This document shows, piece after piece, positions 34,462-42,669 of a DNA stretch of 64,000 bases. Position numbers and translations under genes: made by a program. The DNA is from Modestobacter sp. VKM Ac-2984. Its GTDB lineage: Bacteria; Actinomycetota; Actinomycetes; Mycobacteriales; Geodermatophilaceae. The stretch covers positions 675,493 to 739,492 of the forward strand of contig NZ_JAPVBJ010000001.1 in assembly GCF_026967985.1 (NCBI RefSeq). Direction: 5' to 3'. The stretch's first letter is position 1. The number at the start of each line of letters is the position of its first letter. The notes under the pieces are model-generated. The model did not search any database. It was not told where the DNA came from and saw only the letters and a list, made by a program, of their open reading frames with translations.

Positions 34462-34755
34462 TCAGGAACGGACGAGCCGGGCGATGGCCGCGGAAGCCTC
34501 GGCGATCTTGGCGTCGGCGGCGGCGCCGTCGTCCTCGGCGCTGCTGGCGACGGCCTCCCGCACGCAGTGCGCCAGGTGGTCGTCGAGCAGGCCGATGGCG
34601 ACCGCCTGCAGCGCCTTGGTCGCGGCGGAGACCTGGGTGAGGACGTCGATGCAGTACGTGTCGTCCTCGACCATCCGCGCGATGCCGCGGACCTGGCCCT
34701 CCACGCGCTTGAGTCGCGCGAGCAGCTGGTCCTTGTTGCCGTCGTAGCCCGTCAC
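34462..34755 (-). CDS. csoR: CsoR-family copper-sensing repressor
   Basis: 97 residues from the GTG at 34755. The DUF156/CsoR fold is clear: DQLLARLKRVEGQVRGIARM. The Cu(I) ligands are Cys in TYCIDVL and the His and Cys in DHLAHCVRE, the usual Cys-His-Cys set. It represses its own operon until Cu(I) binds. The operator and a TATCTT -10 hexamer lie directly upstream, with only 7 nt between hexamer and GTG, so the mRNA should be leaderless. The longer reading frame back to 34791 would run through the operator and is unlikely. Confidence 0.92.
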   Translation of the reverse strand: MTGYDGNKDQLLARLKRVEGQVRGIARMVEDDTYCIDVLTQVSAATKALQAVAIGLLDDHLAHCVREAVASSAEDDGAAADAKIAEASAAIARLVRS

Positions 34756-34762
34756 GACCGCA

Positions 34763-34781
34763 AAGATACCCCTAGGGGGTA
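34763..34781 (-). promoter_or_regulatory. CsoR operator overlapping the csoR -10 element
   Basis: On the plus strand TACCCCTAGGGGGTA (34767-34781) is a near-perfect inverted repeat matching the GC-tract CsoR sites. On the minus strand it runs directly into TATCTT (complement of 34763-34768), the likely -10. Repressor binding would block polymerase at this promoter. Confidence 0.75.
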
Positions 34782-34798
34782 GGGGTGACAAGCCCGGG

Positions 34799-35062
34799 TC
34801 AGCCGAGGGGCAGGCAGACCCGGTCGCGCTCGTCCGGACAGCTGCCGGTCACCCCGCTCCGGGTCCACCTGCCCACGGTGACCAGCTCCGGGTGGGAGTA
34901 CGCGGTGTTCTCCAGGGCGACGTGGTCGGCGGCCGGCCGGGCGTCGCCGTCCGCGCAGTACCGCACGTCCCGACTCGACTCCAGGACGACGCCGACCTCC
35001 GCCGCCCGCTCCCCGCTGACGCGGATGGTCGCGGCCAGCGTGGCGAGACGGCTCCAGCTCAC
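34799..35062 (-). CDS. Hypothetical protein (87 aa) coupled to the DUF427 gene
   Basis: 87 residues, soluble. It begins MSWSRLATLAATIRVSGERA and contains VVLESSRDVRYCADGDARP and VALENTAYSHPELVTVGRW, ending with a second Cys in VTGSCPDERDRVCLPLG. The three Cys are not in a known metal pattern. I do not recognise a family. The ATG overlaps the DUF427 stop (ATGA), so the two are translated together and probably act together. The codon use resembles neighbouring genes, which supports it being real. Confidence 0.65.
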   Translation of the reverse strand: MSWSRLATLAATIRVSGERAAEVGVVLESSRDVRYCADGDARPAADHVALENTAYSHPELVTVGRWTRSGVTGSCPDERDRVCLPLG

Positions 35063-35577
35063 CAGCCGCGCGTGCCGGGTTCCCCCTTGAACGGGCCGAC
35101 CACCTCGTCGGTGATCCAGCCGCCGTAGAAGTCGCCGGACTGCGCCCGCACCGGCTCACCGTCGACCGTCGCGCCGTCCAGCCGGCTCGGGTAGAAGGCC
35201 AGCGCGCCGCACAGCTGCTCGTAGCCGGCGGTGGGCTGCTCGTAGGACCAGGCGATCGACGGGTGCCGCACCCCGTCGACCACGGCGTCCCAGTAGGTGG
35301 CCATGCCCTTGAACTCGCACCACGACGAGCCGGCGCCCCGCTCCAGCACCTCGGCCTCGACGTCCTCGCGCGGCACGTAGAAGACCGGCGGGTGGCTGGT
35401 CTCGCAGACCCGGACGGCGCGGTCGGTACGGGCGACGACCCGCCCGCCCAGGGTCAGCTCGATGCGTCGTCCGGTCACCTCGGCCGACGGCGGGCGCGGG
35501 TAGCTCCAGACCGACTCCTGGCCGGGTCCGACGGGGTCACGCGGCGGCGGGTACACGCCGTCGAGTGTGCGCCTCAC
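35059..35577 (-). CDS. DUF427 protein
   Basis: 172 residues. The family is recognised by ESVWSYPRPPSAEVTGRRIE, VFYVPREDVEAEVL, SSWCEFKGMATYWD and IAWSYEQPTAGYEQLCGALAF. DUF427 folds are small beta barrels of unknown function, often annotated as possible nucleotidyl or ligand binders. The GTG at 35577 is the only good start. It precedes and overlaps the 87-residue gene, and follows a DUF3618 gene 18 bp upstream on the same strand. No functional partner can be inferred. Confidence 0.87.
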   Translation of the reverse strand: MRRTLDGVYPPPRDPVGPGQESVWSYPRPPSAEVTGRRIELTLGGRVVARTDRAVRVCETSHPPVFYVPREDVEAEVLERGAGSSWCEFKGMATYWDAVVDGVRHPSIAWSYEQPTAGYEQLCGALAFYPSRLDGATVDGEPVRAQSGDFYGGWITDEVVGPFKGEPGTRGW

Positions 35578-35595
35578 CGGCGGAGGCCGGTCGGG

Positions 35596-35901
35596 TCAGC
35601 GCACCCTGCGGTAGGTGACCACGGGCTCCCGGCGGTAGGTGACCACGGGCTCGACCCGGCGGCGGTCGGTGCCCCGGACGCGGCGGACGACCTTCCGGGT
35701 CACCACGAAGGTGACCGTCAGGCCGACCACGCTGACGAGCGCGATCCCGGGCGGGCTCTGCAGGAACTCCTGCACCTTCGCCTTGCCCTGGTCGGCCAGG
35801 CGCTGCGGGTTCGTGCGGAACGCCAGGTCGTCCAGGGTGGCCCCCAGCGACTCGCGGGCGGCGTCGATCTCCTGCTGGATCTGCTCAGGGGTCCTCGGCA
35901 C
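35596..35901 (-). CDS. DUF3618 membrane-associated protein
   Basis: 101 residues. The DUF3618 motif RTPEQIQQEIDAARESLGAT-LDDLAFRTNPQRLADQ occupies residues 2-39, followed by one membrane segment (about 52-68, IALVSVVGLTVTFVV) and a basic tail. The last residues are a duplicated EPVVTYRR, encoded by two 24-bp direct repeats (starting at 35608 and 35632). Such proteins usually accompany phage-holin-like and DUF-type membrane proteins; no partner is seen here. The GTG start has CAGGCT ending 7 nt upstream, a leaderless-type arrangement. Confidence 0.85.
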   Translation of the reverse strand: MPRTPEQIQQEIDAARESLGATLDDLAFRTNPQRLADQGKAKVQEFLQSPPGIALVSVVGLTVTFVVTRKVVRRVRGTDRRRVEPVVTYRREPVVTYRRVR

Positions 35902-35965
35902 GGGCGACAGCCTGCCAGATCGGTCCGGCCGCGGCCGAACGGGAGCCTCCTACACTCCCTCCAAC

Positions 35966-36046
35966 GCGGGAGTGGTGTAACGGCAGCCACGCCAGACTTA
36001 GGATCTGGTGCCTTCGGGCGTGCGGGTTCGACTCCCGCCTCCCGCA
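35966..36046 (+). tRNA. tRNA-Leu (anticodon TAG)
   Basis: The acceptor stem GCGGGAG pairs with CTCCCGC, followed by discriminator A at 36046. The anticodon stem CCAGA/TCTGG encloses CTTAGGA, giving anticodon TAG (reads CUA and other CUN codons). A long variable arm (type II) and the T-arm GCGGG-TTCGACT-CCCGC complete the cloverleaf. No CCA is encoded. TACACT at 35951-35956 is a plausible -10. Confidence 0.95.
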
Positions 36047-36098
36047 CGGGCGGACACCGACGTGCGGCCGCCGGATGCCGGCGGGTAGGGCTTGTCCC

Positions 36099-36785
36099 AT
36101 GCGCGACGAGGGCACGACCCGCAGACCCCCTCCCGACCCGGCGGTCGAGACCGAGGGGCTGGCCACCCGGCTCGACCGGCCGATGGGCGCGCTGGGCCTG
36201 GTGTTCGTGCTCATCGTCCTGGGCCAGGCACTGGCCCGGGAGCCCTGGCTGGTCACGACGCTGACCGTCCTGGGCTGGATCTGCTGGGCGGTCTTCGTGG
36301 CCGAGTTCGTCTTCCGTGCGGTCCGGGCGCCCAGCCAGCGGCGCTTCTGGCTGCGCAACTGGTGGCAGCTGATCTTCCTGGCGCTGCCGTTCCTCCGGTT
36401 CGCCCGCGCCCTCACCCTGCTGCGGACCGCCCGCATCGGCGGCGTGCTGTCCGCCGCCGTCCGCGGCTCCCGGTCGGCCGGCCGGCTGCTCACCAACCGG
36501 ATCGGCTGGCTCACCGCGGTGACCGGCGTCGTCGTCCTGGCCAGCAGCCAGCTGCTCTACGTGGTGGGGGCCTACGACACCTACGGACCGGCCCTGCACG
36601 ACGCCGCGCTGGCGACGATCACCGGGCAGGTGCTCGACACCGACCACGGTCTCGCCCGCTTCCTCGAGGTGGCCCTGGCCGTCTACTCGGTCGCGGTGTT
36701 CGCCACGCTGGCCGGCGCGCTGGGCGCCTACTTCCTCGAGGGACGCCGCGAGGCGGGAGCCGAGCAGGCCGTCACGCCGCCCTGA
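36099..36785 (+). CDS. Ion-channel-like membrane protein lacking a recognisable selectivity filter
   Basis: 228 residues with about five or six membrane segments: GALGLVFVLIVLGQALA, VLGWICWAVFVAEFVFRAV, WQLIFLALPFLRF, IGWLTAVTGVVVLASSQLL and VALAVYSVAVFATLAGALGA. An Arg-rich S4-like helix reads RFARALTLLRTARIGGVLSA. The order matches small voltage-gated (Ion_trans) K+ channels. However, the loop where TVGYGD should occur reads ATITGQVLDTDHG, so conduction is doubtful. It may act as a voltage-sensor or mechanosensor protein. ATG at 36099 with TAGGGC ending 7 nt before, so it is probably leaderless. Confidence 0.75.
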   Translation: MRDEGTTRRPPPDPAVETEGLATRLDRPMGALGLVFVLIVLGQALAREPWLVTTLTVLGWICWAVFVAEFVFRAVRAPSQRRFWLRNWWQLIFLALPFLRFARALTLLRTARIGGVLSAAVRGSRSAGRLLTNRIGWLTAVTGVVVLASSQLLYVVGAYDTYGPALHDAALATITGQVLDTDHGLARFLEVALAVYSVAVFATLAGALGAYFLEGRREAGAEQAVTPP

Positions 36786-36804
36786 CCGCCACCGGGCAGC
36801 GCGA

Positions 36805-37725
36805 TCAGGTGAACTCGACCAGCAGCTCCAGCTGCACCGACGGCGCCGTCGGGTCGTCGTCGTCCACGACGCCCAGCAGGTACACCCGGGCGTCCTCGAC
36901 CCCCCGCAGCGCCAGCCCCTCCACCTTGTGCACGCGGCCGTCGACCTCGGGCACCGCCGCGATGTCGAGCACGGTCCCGCCGTCGACCAGCGCGAGGGCG
37001 GCGGCGACCACCGGCCCGTCGTCGACCGCGTTCGGGGTGTCCTCGGCGGCTGCGGACAGCAGCACCCGCCCGTCGGGCAGCGAGACCGCATCGGTGACCG
37101 CCAGCCCCACCCCGGCCACCCGGCCGAGGTCGTAGGACCGGGGCCAGGAGAGCGGCACCGCGTCGGCGCCGGTCCGGCCCAGCACGGCGGCGACCAGGTC
37201 GGCCAGCGGGAGGTCGACGCTGGCCGGCCCCGCCCCGGCGGTGAGGTTGCCCCGGTGGAACCAGCGGACGGTGTCCCCGTGCCGGCTGCCCCCTTCCAGG
37301 TTCAGCTGGTCGGCCGGGACCTCCAGCAGCTGCGCCACCCGGGCGTAGAGCGGGCCCAGCTCGCCGGCCTGCACGACCGGCTCGCCGCCCTCCAGCCGGA
37401 CGAGCACCCCGCGCATCCGCCGCGGCGTCGACCCCGACCCGAGCAGCAGGACGGCCGGCTCGCCGTCCACCTCGGCCGGGCAGGCCACCTCCAGGTCCGG
37501 CTTGAGGTGCTTGGTCCCCGCCGGCTCGCTGAAGCGGTCCAGCCCCTCGACCGACGGCAGCACGCGCACCGGCGTGACGCCGCCCGGCCGCACCCACGCG
37601 GCGATCGTCGAGTCGTCCGGGGCCACCAGCCAGCCGTCGCCCAGCGGCGCGATCGCGGACGCGGCCGTCACCAGCGTGCCGTCGTCGAAGGTCAGCGTCC
37701 GGACGTCCTCCACCGTGATCCGCAT
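36805..37725 (-). CDS. Conserved hypothetical protein (DUF6929-like, beta-propeller type)
   Basis: 306 residues without signal peptide or membrane segment. Repeated strand-turn units such as VAPDDSTIAAWVRPGG, DGRVLLSAAAEDTPNAV and RVHKVEGLALRGVEDARVYL suggest a beta-propeller-like fold related to esterase-like proteins. Conserved stretches are KHLKPDLEVACP, LLLGSGSTPRR and NLEGGSRHGDTVRWFHRGN. No catalytic set can be named. The ATG at 37725 has CACGAT ending 6 nt upstream and no ribosome site. It converges with the channel-like gene. Confidence 0.7.
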   Translation of the reverse strand: MRITVEDVRTLTFDDGTLVTAASAIAPLGDGWLVAPDDSTIAAWVRPGGVTPVRVLPSVEGLDRFSEPAGTKHLKPDLEVACPAEVDGEPAVLLLGSGSTPRRMRGVLVRLEGGEPVVQAGELGPLYARVAQLLEVPADQLNLEGGSRHGDTVRWFHRGNLTAGAGPASVDLPLADLVAAVLGRTGADAVPLSWPRSYDLGRVAGVGLAVTDAVSLPDGRVLLSAAAEDTPNAVDDGPVVAAALALVDGGTVLDIAAVPEVDGRVHKVEGLALRGVEDARVYLLGVVDDDDPTAPSVQLELLVEFT

Positions 37726-37765
37726 CCCGCCATCGTGCCCGCCGGGACGGTCCGGCACCCTCCGA

Positions 37766-38014
37766 TCAGCCGAGGGAGTCCATCGCCTCGGCCCGGAACT
37801 GGGCCAGGAACTGGTCGCGGGTGATCCCCCGCCGCTCGGCCTCCCGCTCGCAGAGCATCGCGATCACCAGCGACGACTGCCGGACGACGTCAGCGCGGGT
37901 GTCCTCGTCCAGGCCGCCCAGCACCTTGGTCCAGGCCCGCCAGTCGCCGTCTCCGGCCGCCTCGGCCATCTCCAGCACCAGCCCGAACCGACGCAGCTGC
38001 TCCAGGTCAGCCAT
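37766..38014 (-). CDS. Small hypothetical helical protein (82 aa)
   Basis: 82 residues, cytoplasmic and predicted all helical: ADLEQLRRFGLVLEMAEAAG, RAWTKVLGGLDEDTRADVVR and REAERRGITRDQFLAQFRAE. I do not recognise the family. The ATG at 38014 has GGGGGAG about 6 nt upstream and fixes the start. It lies 40 bp before the DUF6929-like gene on the same strand. It is divergent from the glycosyltransferase, with 148 bp between. Confidence 0.65.
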   Translation of the reverse strand: MADLEQLRRFGLVLEMAEAAGDGDWRAWTKVLGGLDEDTRADVVRQSSLVIAMLCEREAERRGITRDQFLAQFRAEAMDSLG

Positions 38015-38162
38015 CGGCCACTCCCCCGTCCCCGGTCGCCCGCTGCGGCCGCTGGAGCCCGACGGTAGCGGCGCCACCCGCCAGGAGCGCCGGCTCACCC
38101 GACCGGGTGACCCACCCACCGTCCGGCCACAGTCGGACGGCGCAGCTGCCGACCACACCGGG

Positions 38163-40247
38163 GTGACGGTCTTCGCGCCCCGCGGCGCCATCCCCGGCCC
38201 GGCGCTGCGCCCTGACCACGGGAAACACGCCGCGCCCCAGCGGCTCGGCGCCGTCCTGGTCGAGCAGGGGGTGCTCACCGAGCAACAGCTGGCCGAGGCC
38301 CTGGACCAGCACGAACGGGTGGGCGCACCGCTGGGCTCCGTCGTCCTGGCGAAGGGCTGGGTGACCCGGCGGGAGCTCTACGTCGGCCTGGCCGCGGTGT
38401 GGGGCGCAGACCTCGCGTTCGTCGACCCGGTGGACGTCGACGAGGAACTGGCCCGGCGCTTCCCCGCCGCGATGCTGGCCCGGGAGACCTGGGTGCCACT
38501 GCGCGTCGAGGAGGACGGCGACGGCCTCCCCCAGGTCGTCGTCGCCACCGCCGGCCGCCCGTCGGCGCACATCGCCGAGGTCGTCGTGCAGCGCACCGGC
38601 ATCCCGCGGGTGCGCCAGGTGGTCACCACCGACTGGGACGTGCAGCGGGCGCTGCGCACCGTGTGGCGCGACGAGCTGGTGCACGACGCGGTGAGCGCGC
38701 TGGCCGAGCGGCGGCCGGACGAGTCGGCGTCGACGGTGTTCGTCCGTGCGCAGATCGCCGGCCTGATCGCCCTGCTGGTCGCCACCGTGACCGGGCTGGT
38801 GCTCGACCCCTCGCTGACCATGCTGGTCCTGGTCGGCACGGTGAACGTGGCGGTCGCCCTCGCCGTCGGCGCCAAGGCGGTGATCAGCACCGTCGGCACC
38901 GCCTGGGAGACGGTCGAGCAGGTCACCGCGGCCGAGGTCGCCGCCTTGGACGACGTCGAGCTGCCCGTCTACACGATCCTCGTCCCGGTCTACAAGGAGG
39001 CCGGCATCGTCGGGTTGCTGATGCGCAACCTGGCCGACCTGGACTGGCCCCGGGAGAAGCTGGAGATCCTGCTCCTGCTGGAGGAGGACGACCCGGAGAC
39101 GCTGGCCGCCGCACTGGCCGCCGCACCGCCGGACATCGTCCGCATCGTCGTCGTCCCGCACTCGCTGCCCAAGACCAAGCCGCGCGCCTGCAACGTCGGG
39201 CTGGCCTTCGCCCGCGGCGAGTACGTGGTCATCTACGACGCCGAGGACCGCCCCGACGCCGACCAGCTGAAGAAGTCGCTGATCGCCTTCCGCAAGGGCG
39301 GGGAGGACCTGGTCTGCGTGCAGGCGGCGCTGAACTACTTCAACGCCCGGGAGAACCTGCTGACCCGGATGTTCACCCTGGAGTACTCCTCCTGGTTCGA
39401 CTACACCCTGGCCGGGCTGGACAAGCTGCGCCTGCCCATCCCGCTGGGCGGCACGAGCAACCACTTCCGCACCGACATGCTGCGTGACCTCGGTGGCTGG
39501 GACCCCTACAACGTCACCGAGGACGCCGACCTCGGCATCCGCGCCTCCGCCCGCGGCCACCGCGTCGCCGTCGTCAACTCCACGACGTACGAGGAGGCCA
39601 ACATGGCCGTCGGCAACTGGATCCGGCAGCGCAGCCGCTGGATCAAGGGCTACATGCAGACGGTCCTGGTCCACACCCGGCACCCGTGGCGACTGCTGCG
39701 CAGCGTCGGCCCGCGGCAGACGGCCGGCTTCGCGCTGCTCATCGGCGGCACCCCGCTGATGTTCCTGGCCGCCCCGTGGCTCTACGCGATGCTCGCGGTG
39801 GAACTGCTCCTGCCCGGGGCTCTCACCGCTGCACTGCCCGAGTGGCTGGTCCACGTCAGCCTGGCCAACCTGCTGCTGGGCAACGGCGTGATCATCTACC
39901 TCTCGCTGCTGGCCGGCTTCAAGCGGCGCACCTACGGCCTGGTGCCGTTCGCCCTGCTCTCGCCGCTCTACTGGCTGCTGCACTCGGTGGCCTCGTACAA
40001 GGCGCTGTGGCAGCTGCTGGTCAACCCGTTCTACTGGGAGAAGACGAACCACGGGCTGTCCAGCCACGTCCAGGCAGAGGACGTGCCGAGCATGGACGCC
40101 GGCCCGGCCCCGGTGCGTCCCGCGGCGGCCCCGGCACTCGCGACGACGCAGGGCACGCACGACGTCGTCCAACTGATCGACCCGCGCACCATCCCTGCGC
40201 CACCCCCTGCGCCGGTCCTCCGGCGCGCTGCGGAGCACCGGGCATGA
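38163..40247 (+). CDS. Family 2 glycosyltransferase with N-terminal MshEN (c-di-GMP-binding type) domain
   Basis: 694 residues, membrane-bound. Residues about 25-165 form a MshEN/T2SSE_N domain. It has two consecutive motifs, RLGAVLVEQGVLTEQQLAEA and PLGSVVLAKGWVTRRELYVG, spaced like the c-di-GMP-binding repeats of MshE. Two membrane segments follow (about 195-245), then the GT2 catalytic domain (about 270-500) with YDAEDRPDADQ, VTEDADLGIR and the QxxRW motif RQRSRW. Several C-terminal membrane segments complete it. This layout fits processive polysaccharide synthases and resembles NfrB-type proteins. The product is unknown. The GTG at 38163 is the first in frame. It is coupled by ATGA to a membrane protein. 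Confidence 0.88.
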   Translation: MTVFAPRGAIPGPALRPDHGKHAAPQRLGAVLVEQGVLTEQQLAEALDQHERVGAPLGSVVLAKGWVTRRELYVGLAAVWGADLAFVDPVDVDEELARRFPAAMLARETWVPLRVEEDGDGLPQVVVATAGRPSAHIAEVVVQRTGIPRVRQVVTTDWDVQRALRTVWRDELVHDAVSALAERRPDESASTVFVRAQIAGLIALLVATVTGLVLDPSLTMLVLVGTVNVAVALAVGAKAVISTVGTAWETVEQVTAAEVAALDDVELPVYTILVPVYKEAGIVGLLMRNLADLDWPREKLEILLLLEEDDPETLAAALAAAPPDIVRIVVVPHSLPKTKPRACNVGLAFARGEYVVIYDAEDRPDADQLKKSLIAFRKGGEDLVCVQAALNYFNARENLLTRMFTLEYSSWFDYTLAGLDKLRLPIPLGGTSNHFRTDMLRDLGGWDPYNVTEDADLGIRASARGHRVAVVNSTTYEEANMAVGNWIRQRSRWIKGYMQTVLVHTRHPWRLLRSVGPRQTAGFALLIGGTPLMFLAAPWLYAMLAVELLLPGALTAALPEWLVHVSLANLLLGNGVIIYLSLLAGFKRRTYGLVPFALLSPLYWLLHSVASYKALWQLLVNPFYWEKTNHGLSSHVQAEDVPSMDAGPAPVRPAAAPALATTQGTHDVVQLIDPRTIPAPPPAPVLRRAAEHRA

Positions 40248-40789
40248 CCGCCGTGTCCCCGGTGCGGCCGGCCACCGTGGCCGCCCCTCCTCGGATGCCG
40301 ATCCGCTGGGCGCTGCTGGCCGGCGCCCTCGTGCTCGGGGTCCAGGGCGTCGTCCTGCTCGCCACCGACCGGTCGGTGCACGACGTGCTGCTGCCCGGCT
40401 TCCTGCTCCTGATCGCCGCCTTCGGGCTGGTCTTCTGCCTCGGCGCCGTCACCGTGGCCGGCTTCGCCGCGGGCGCGGCCGCCGCCGGCCTGGTCGTGCT
40501 GCAGCCGGACACCCTGCTGCCGCTGCTCGGCGGCGCCGCGCTGCTGGCCCTGGGGTGCGGGCTCGCCCCCGGCTGGACCCGGGTGGAGGCCTGGCAGGCG
40601 GCGCAATCCGGCCCGCTCAGCACGGAGGAGGAGGCCGCGGCCACCCCGCCCGCCGACCGCAGCTGCGGCCGACGGCTACGGGACCAGTGGCGGTCCGACC
40701 GGGTGCTCGCAGCCTTCCTCGTGCTCGCGTTCCACCCGCTGCTGGCGGCGTTCGCGCTCTGGTTCACCGACTGGACGCAGCGCCGCTAA
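40244..40789 (+). CDS. Membrane protein coupled to the glycosyltransferase
   Basis: 181 residues with four or five membrane segments (WALLAGALVLGVQGVVLLAT, LLPGFLLLIAAFGLVFCLGA, AGAAAAGLVVLQPDTLLPLL and, at the end, VLAAFLVLAFHPLLAAFALW). A soluble loop at about 120-150 is Glu/Ala-rich. I do not recognise a family. The ATG overlaps the glycosyltransferase stop (ATGA at 40244-40247), so it is likely a partner subunit for polysaccharide synthesis or export. It converges with rdgB, and the two stop codons overlap by 2 nt. Confidence 0.75.
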   Translation: MTAVSPVRPATVAAPPRMPIRWALLAGALVLGVQGVVLLATDRSVHDVLLPGFLLLIAAFGLVFCLGAVTVAGFAAGAAAAGLVVLQPDTLLPLLGGAALLALGCGLAPGWTRVEAWQAAQSGPLSTEEEAAATPPADRSCGRRLRDQWRSDRVLAAFLVLAFHPLLAAFALWFTDWTQRR

Positions 40790-41394
40790 CGGCCGCCGAG
40801 CACCTCGCCGATGACCGGCAGCAGTGCGGCGAACGCCCGCCCCCGATGGCTGATCGCGTCCTTCTCCGCCGGGTCGAGTTCCGCCGACGTCACGGTCAGG
40901 CCGGTGGGCACGAACACCGGGTCGTAGCCGAAGCCGTTGCTGCCCCGGGGCTCCCGGACGACCGTGCCCGGCCAGCGCCGCTCGAGCACGTGCTCGCCGC
41001 CGTCCGGCGTGACCAGCGCGGCCGCGCAGACGAACGCCGCACCGCGCCGTTCGTCGGGCACGTCGGCAAGCTGGCCGAGCAGCAGTGCGGTGTTGGCCGG
41101 GTCGTCCCCGTGCCGCCCGGACCAGCGGGCAGACAGGATCCCCGGCATCCCGTTCAGCGCGTCGACGGTGATCCCGGAGTCGTCGGCGACCGCCGGCAGG
41201 CCGGTGTACCGGACCGCCTCGCGCGCCTTGAGCAGCGCGTTCTCCTCGAACGTCGCCCCGGTCTCGGGCGCCTCGGGGTACTCCGGGACGTCGCGCAGGC
41301 CGAGCACCTCGACCCCGGGGACGGCGGTGGCCAGCAGCCGCTGCAGCTCGGCGAGCTTGCCGGCGTTGCGGGTGGCGAGCAGCAACCGGGTCAC
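40786..41394 (-). CDS. rdgB: dITP/XTP pyrophosphatase (HAM1/RdgB)
   Basis: 202 residues; removes non-canonical purine nucleotides (dITP, XTP). Signature stretches are [55 protein letters not shown] and [17 protein letters not shown]. The GTG start at 41394 overlaps the stop of rph (GTGA), the standard rph-rdgB pair. The C-terminus is two nucleotides into the convergent membrane-protein gene. Confidence 0.95.
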   Translation of the reverse strand: MTRLLLATRNAGKLAELQRLLATAVPGVEVLGLRDVPEYPEAPETGATFEENALLKAREAVRYTGLPAVADDSGITVDALNGMPGILSARWSGRHGDDPANTALLLGQLADVPDERRGAAFVCAAALVTPDGGEHVLERRWPGTVVREPRGSNGFGYDPVFVPTGLTVTSAELDPAEKDAISHRGRAFAALLPVIGEVLGGR

Positions 41395-42113
41395 GCCGAC
41401 AACGCCACCTGCTGGGCCAGGGTCAGCTGCGCGCAGCCGGCGACGGCCAGGTCGAGCAGCTGGTCGAGGGTGGCCCGGTCGAAGACGGCGCCCTCCGCCG
41501 TCCCCTGGACCTCGACGAAGCCGCCGGTGCCGGTGCACACGACGTTCATGTCGGTGCCGGCGGTGACGTCCTCCTCGTAGGCCAGGTCCAGTCGCGGCTC
41601 GCCGTCGATGACGCCCACGCTGACCGCGGCGACCGAGTTCGGCAGCGGGGTCGCGCTGGCCAGCTTGCCCCGCTCGCCGAGCCAGCTCACCGCATCGGCG
41701 AGGGCCACGTAGGCGCCGGTGATCGCGGCGGTGCGGGTCCCGCCGTCGGCCTGCAGGACGTCGCAGTCCAGCGCGATGCTGTTCTCCCCCAGCGCGGCCA
41801 GGTCGATGCTGGCCCGCAACGACCGGCCGATGAGCCGGCTGATCTCGTGGGTGCGGCCGCCGATCTTGCCCTTGACCGACTCGCGGTCGCTTCGCGTGTG
41901 GGTGGCCCGCGGGAGCATCGAGTACTCGGCGGTGACCCAGCCCAGGCCCGAGCCGCGGCGCCAGCGGGGCACGCCCTCGGTGACGCTGGCCGCGCAGAGC
42001 ACGCGGGTGCGGCCGAACTCGACGAGCACCGAGCCCTCGGCGTGGTCGAGCCAGTTGCGGGTGATGGTCACCGGGCGGAGCTGGTCGGCCGCGCGGCCGT
42101 CGGGGCGGGTCAC
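41391..42113 (-). CDS. rph: Ribonuclease PH
   Basis: 240 residues; a phosphorolytic 3'-to-5' exoribonuclease that trims tRNA 3' ends. The motifs are [61 protein letters not shown] and [18 protein letters not shown]. It is first in the rph-rdgB operon, coupled by GTGA. GTG start at 42113 with TACCCT ending 8 nt upstream, so probably leaderless. In mycobacteria rph follows the MBL gene; here about 3.7 kb of other genes separates them. Confidence 0.96.
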   Translation of the reverse strand: MTRPDGRAADQLRPVTITRNWLDHAEGSVLVEFGRTRVLCAASVTEGVPRWRRGSGLGWVTAEYSMLPRATHTRSDRESVKGKIGGRTHEISRLIGRSLRASIDLAALGENSIALDCDVLQADGGTRTAAITGAYVALADAVSWLGERGKLASATPLPNSVAAVSVGVIDGEPRLDLAYEEDVTAGTDMNVVCTGTGGFVEVQGTAEGAVFDRATLDQLLDLAVAGCAQLTLAQQVALSA

Positions 42114-42216
42114 GTGGTCCGAGGGTAGTGCCGCCGCCGCTGGTCACCGACCGCTGCCTCGGAGACGGGGAGGCAGCGTCCAGCGACCGACGGCCGGCCG
42201 TGTCACCCTCTCCCCC

Positions 42217-42621
42217 ATGCGCTCCGAGCTGCGATCCGTCCGGACCGGGGGCGTGCCCTCCGTCGTCGACCTGACCGACGAGTGCGCGGAGTTCGTCCGC
42301 GGCGAGGGCGACGGCCTGCTCCAGGTGTTCGTCCCACACGCGACCGCCGGGATCGCGATCCTGGAGACCGGTGCCGGCAGCGACGACGACCTGCTCGCCC
42401 AGCTCGACGAGCTGCTCCCCCGCGACGACCGCTGGCGGCACCGGCACGGCGCCCCCGGGCACGGGCGCGACCACGTGCTGCCGGCGTTCGTCCCGCCGCA
42501 CGCCACGGTGCCGGTGCTCGAGGGGCGGCTGACCCTGGGCACGTGGCAGCGCATCTGCTTCGTCGACACCAACGTCGACAACCCGTCGCGGCACGTGCGA
42601 TTCAGCTTCCTGGCCGGCTGA
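42217..42621 (+). CDS. YjbQ family protein (UPF0047)
   Basis: 134 residues, one domain. Recognised by LLQVFVPHATAGIAILETG, RHRHGAPGHGRDHVLPAFVP and GTWQRICFVDTNVDNPSRHV. The conserved His and Glu residues suggest metal binding; weak thiamine-phosphate synthase activity has been reported for the family, but the role is unclear. ATG at 42217 with CACCCT ending 7 nt upstream. It is divergent from rph. Confidence 0.9.
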   Translation: MRSELRSVRTGGVPSVVDLTDECAEFVRGEGDGLLQVFVPHATAGIAILETGAGSDDDLLAQLDELLPRDDRWRHRHGAPGHGRDHVLPAFVPPHATVPVLEGRLTLGTWQRICFVDTNVDNPSRHVRFSFLAG

Positions 42622-42669
42622 GGGCCAGCCGGGTTGGGCGCTGCCGGTCGGGTGCGGCACGATCCCCCC

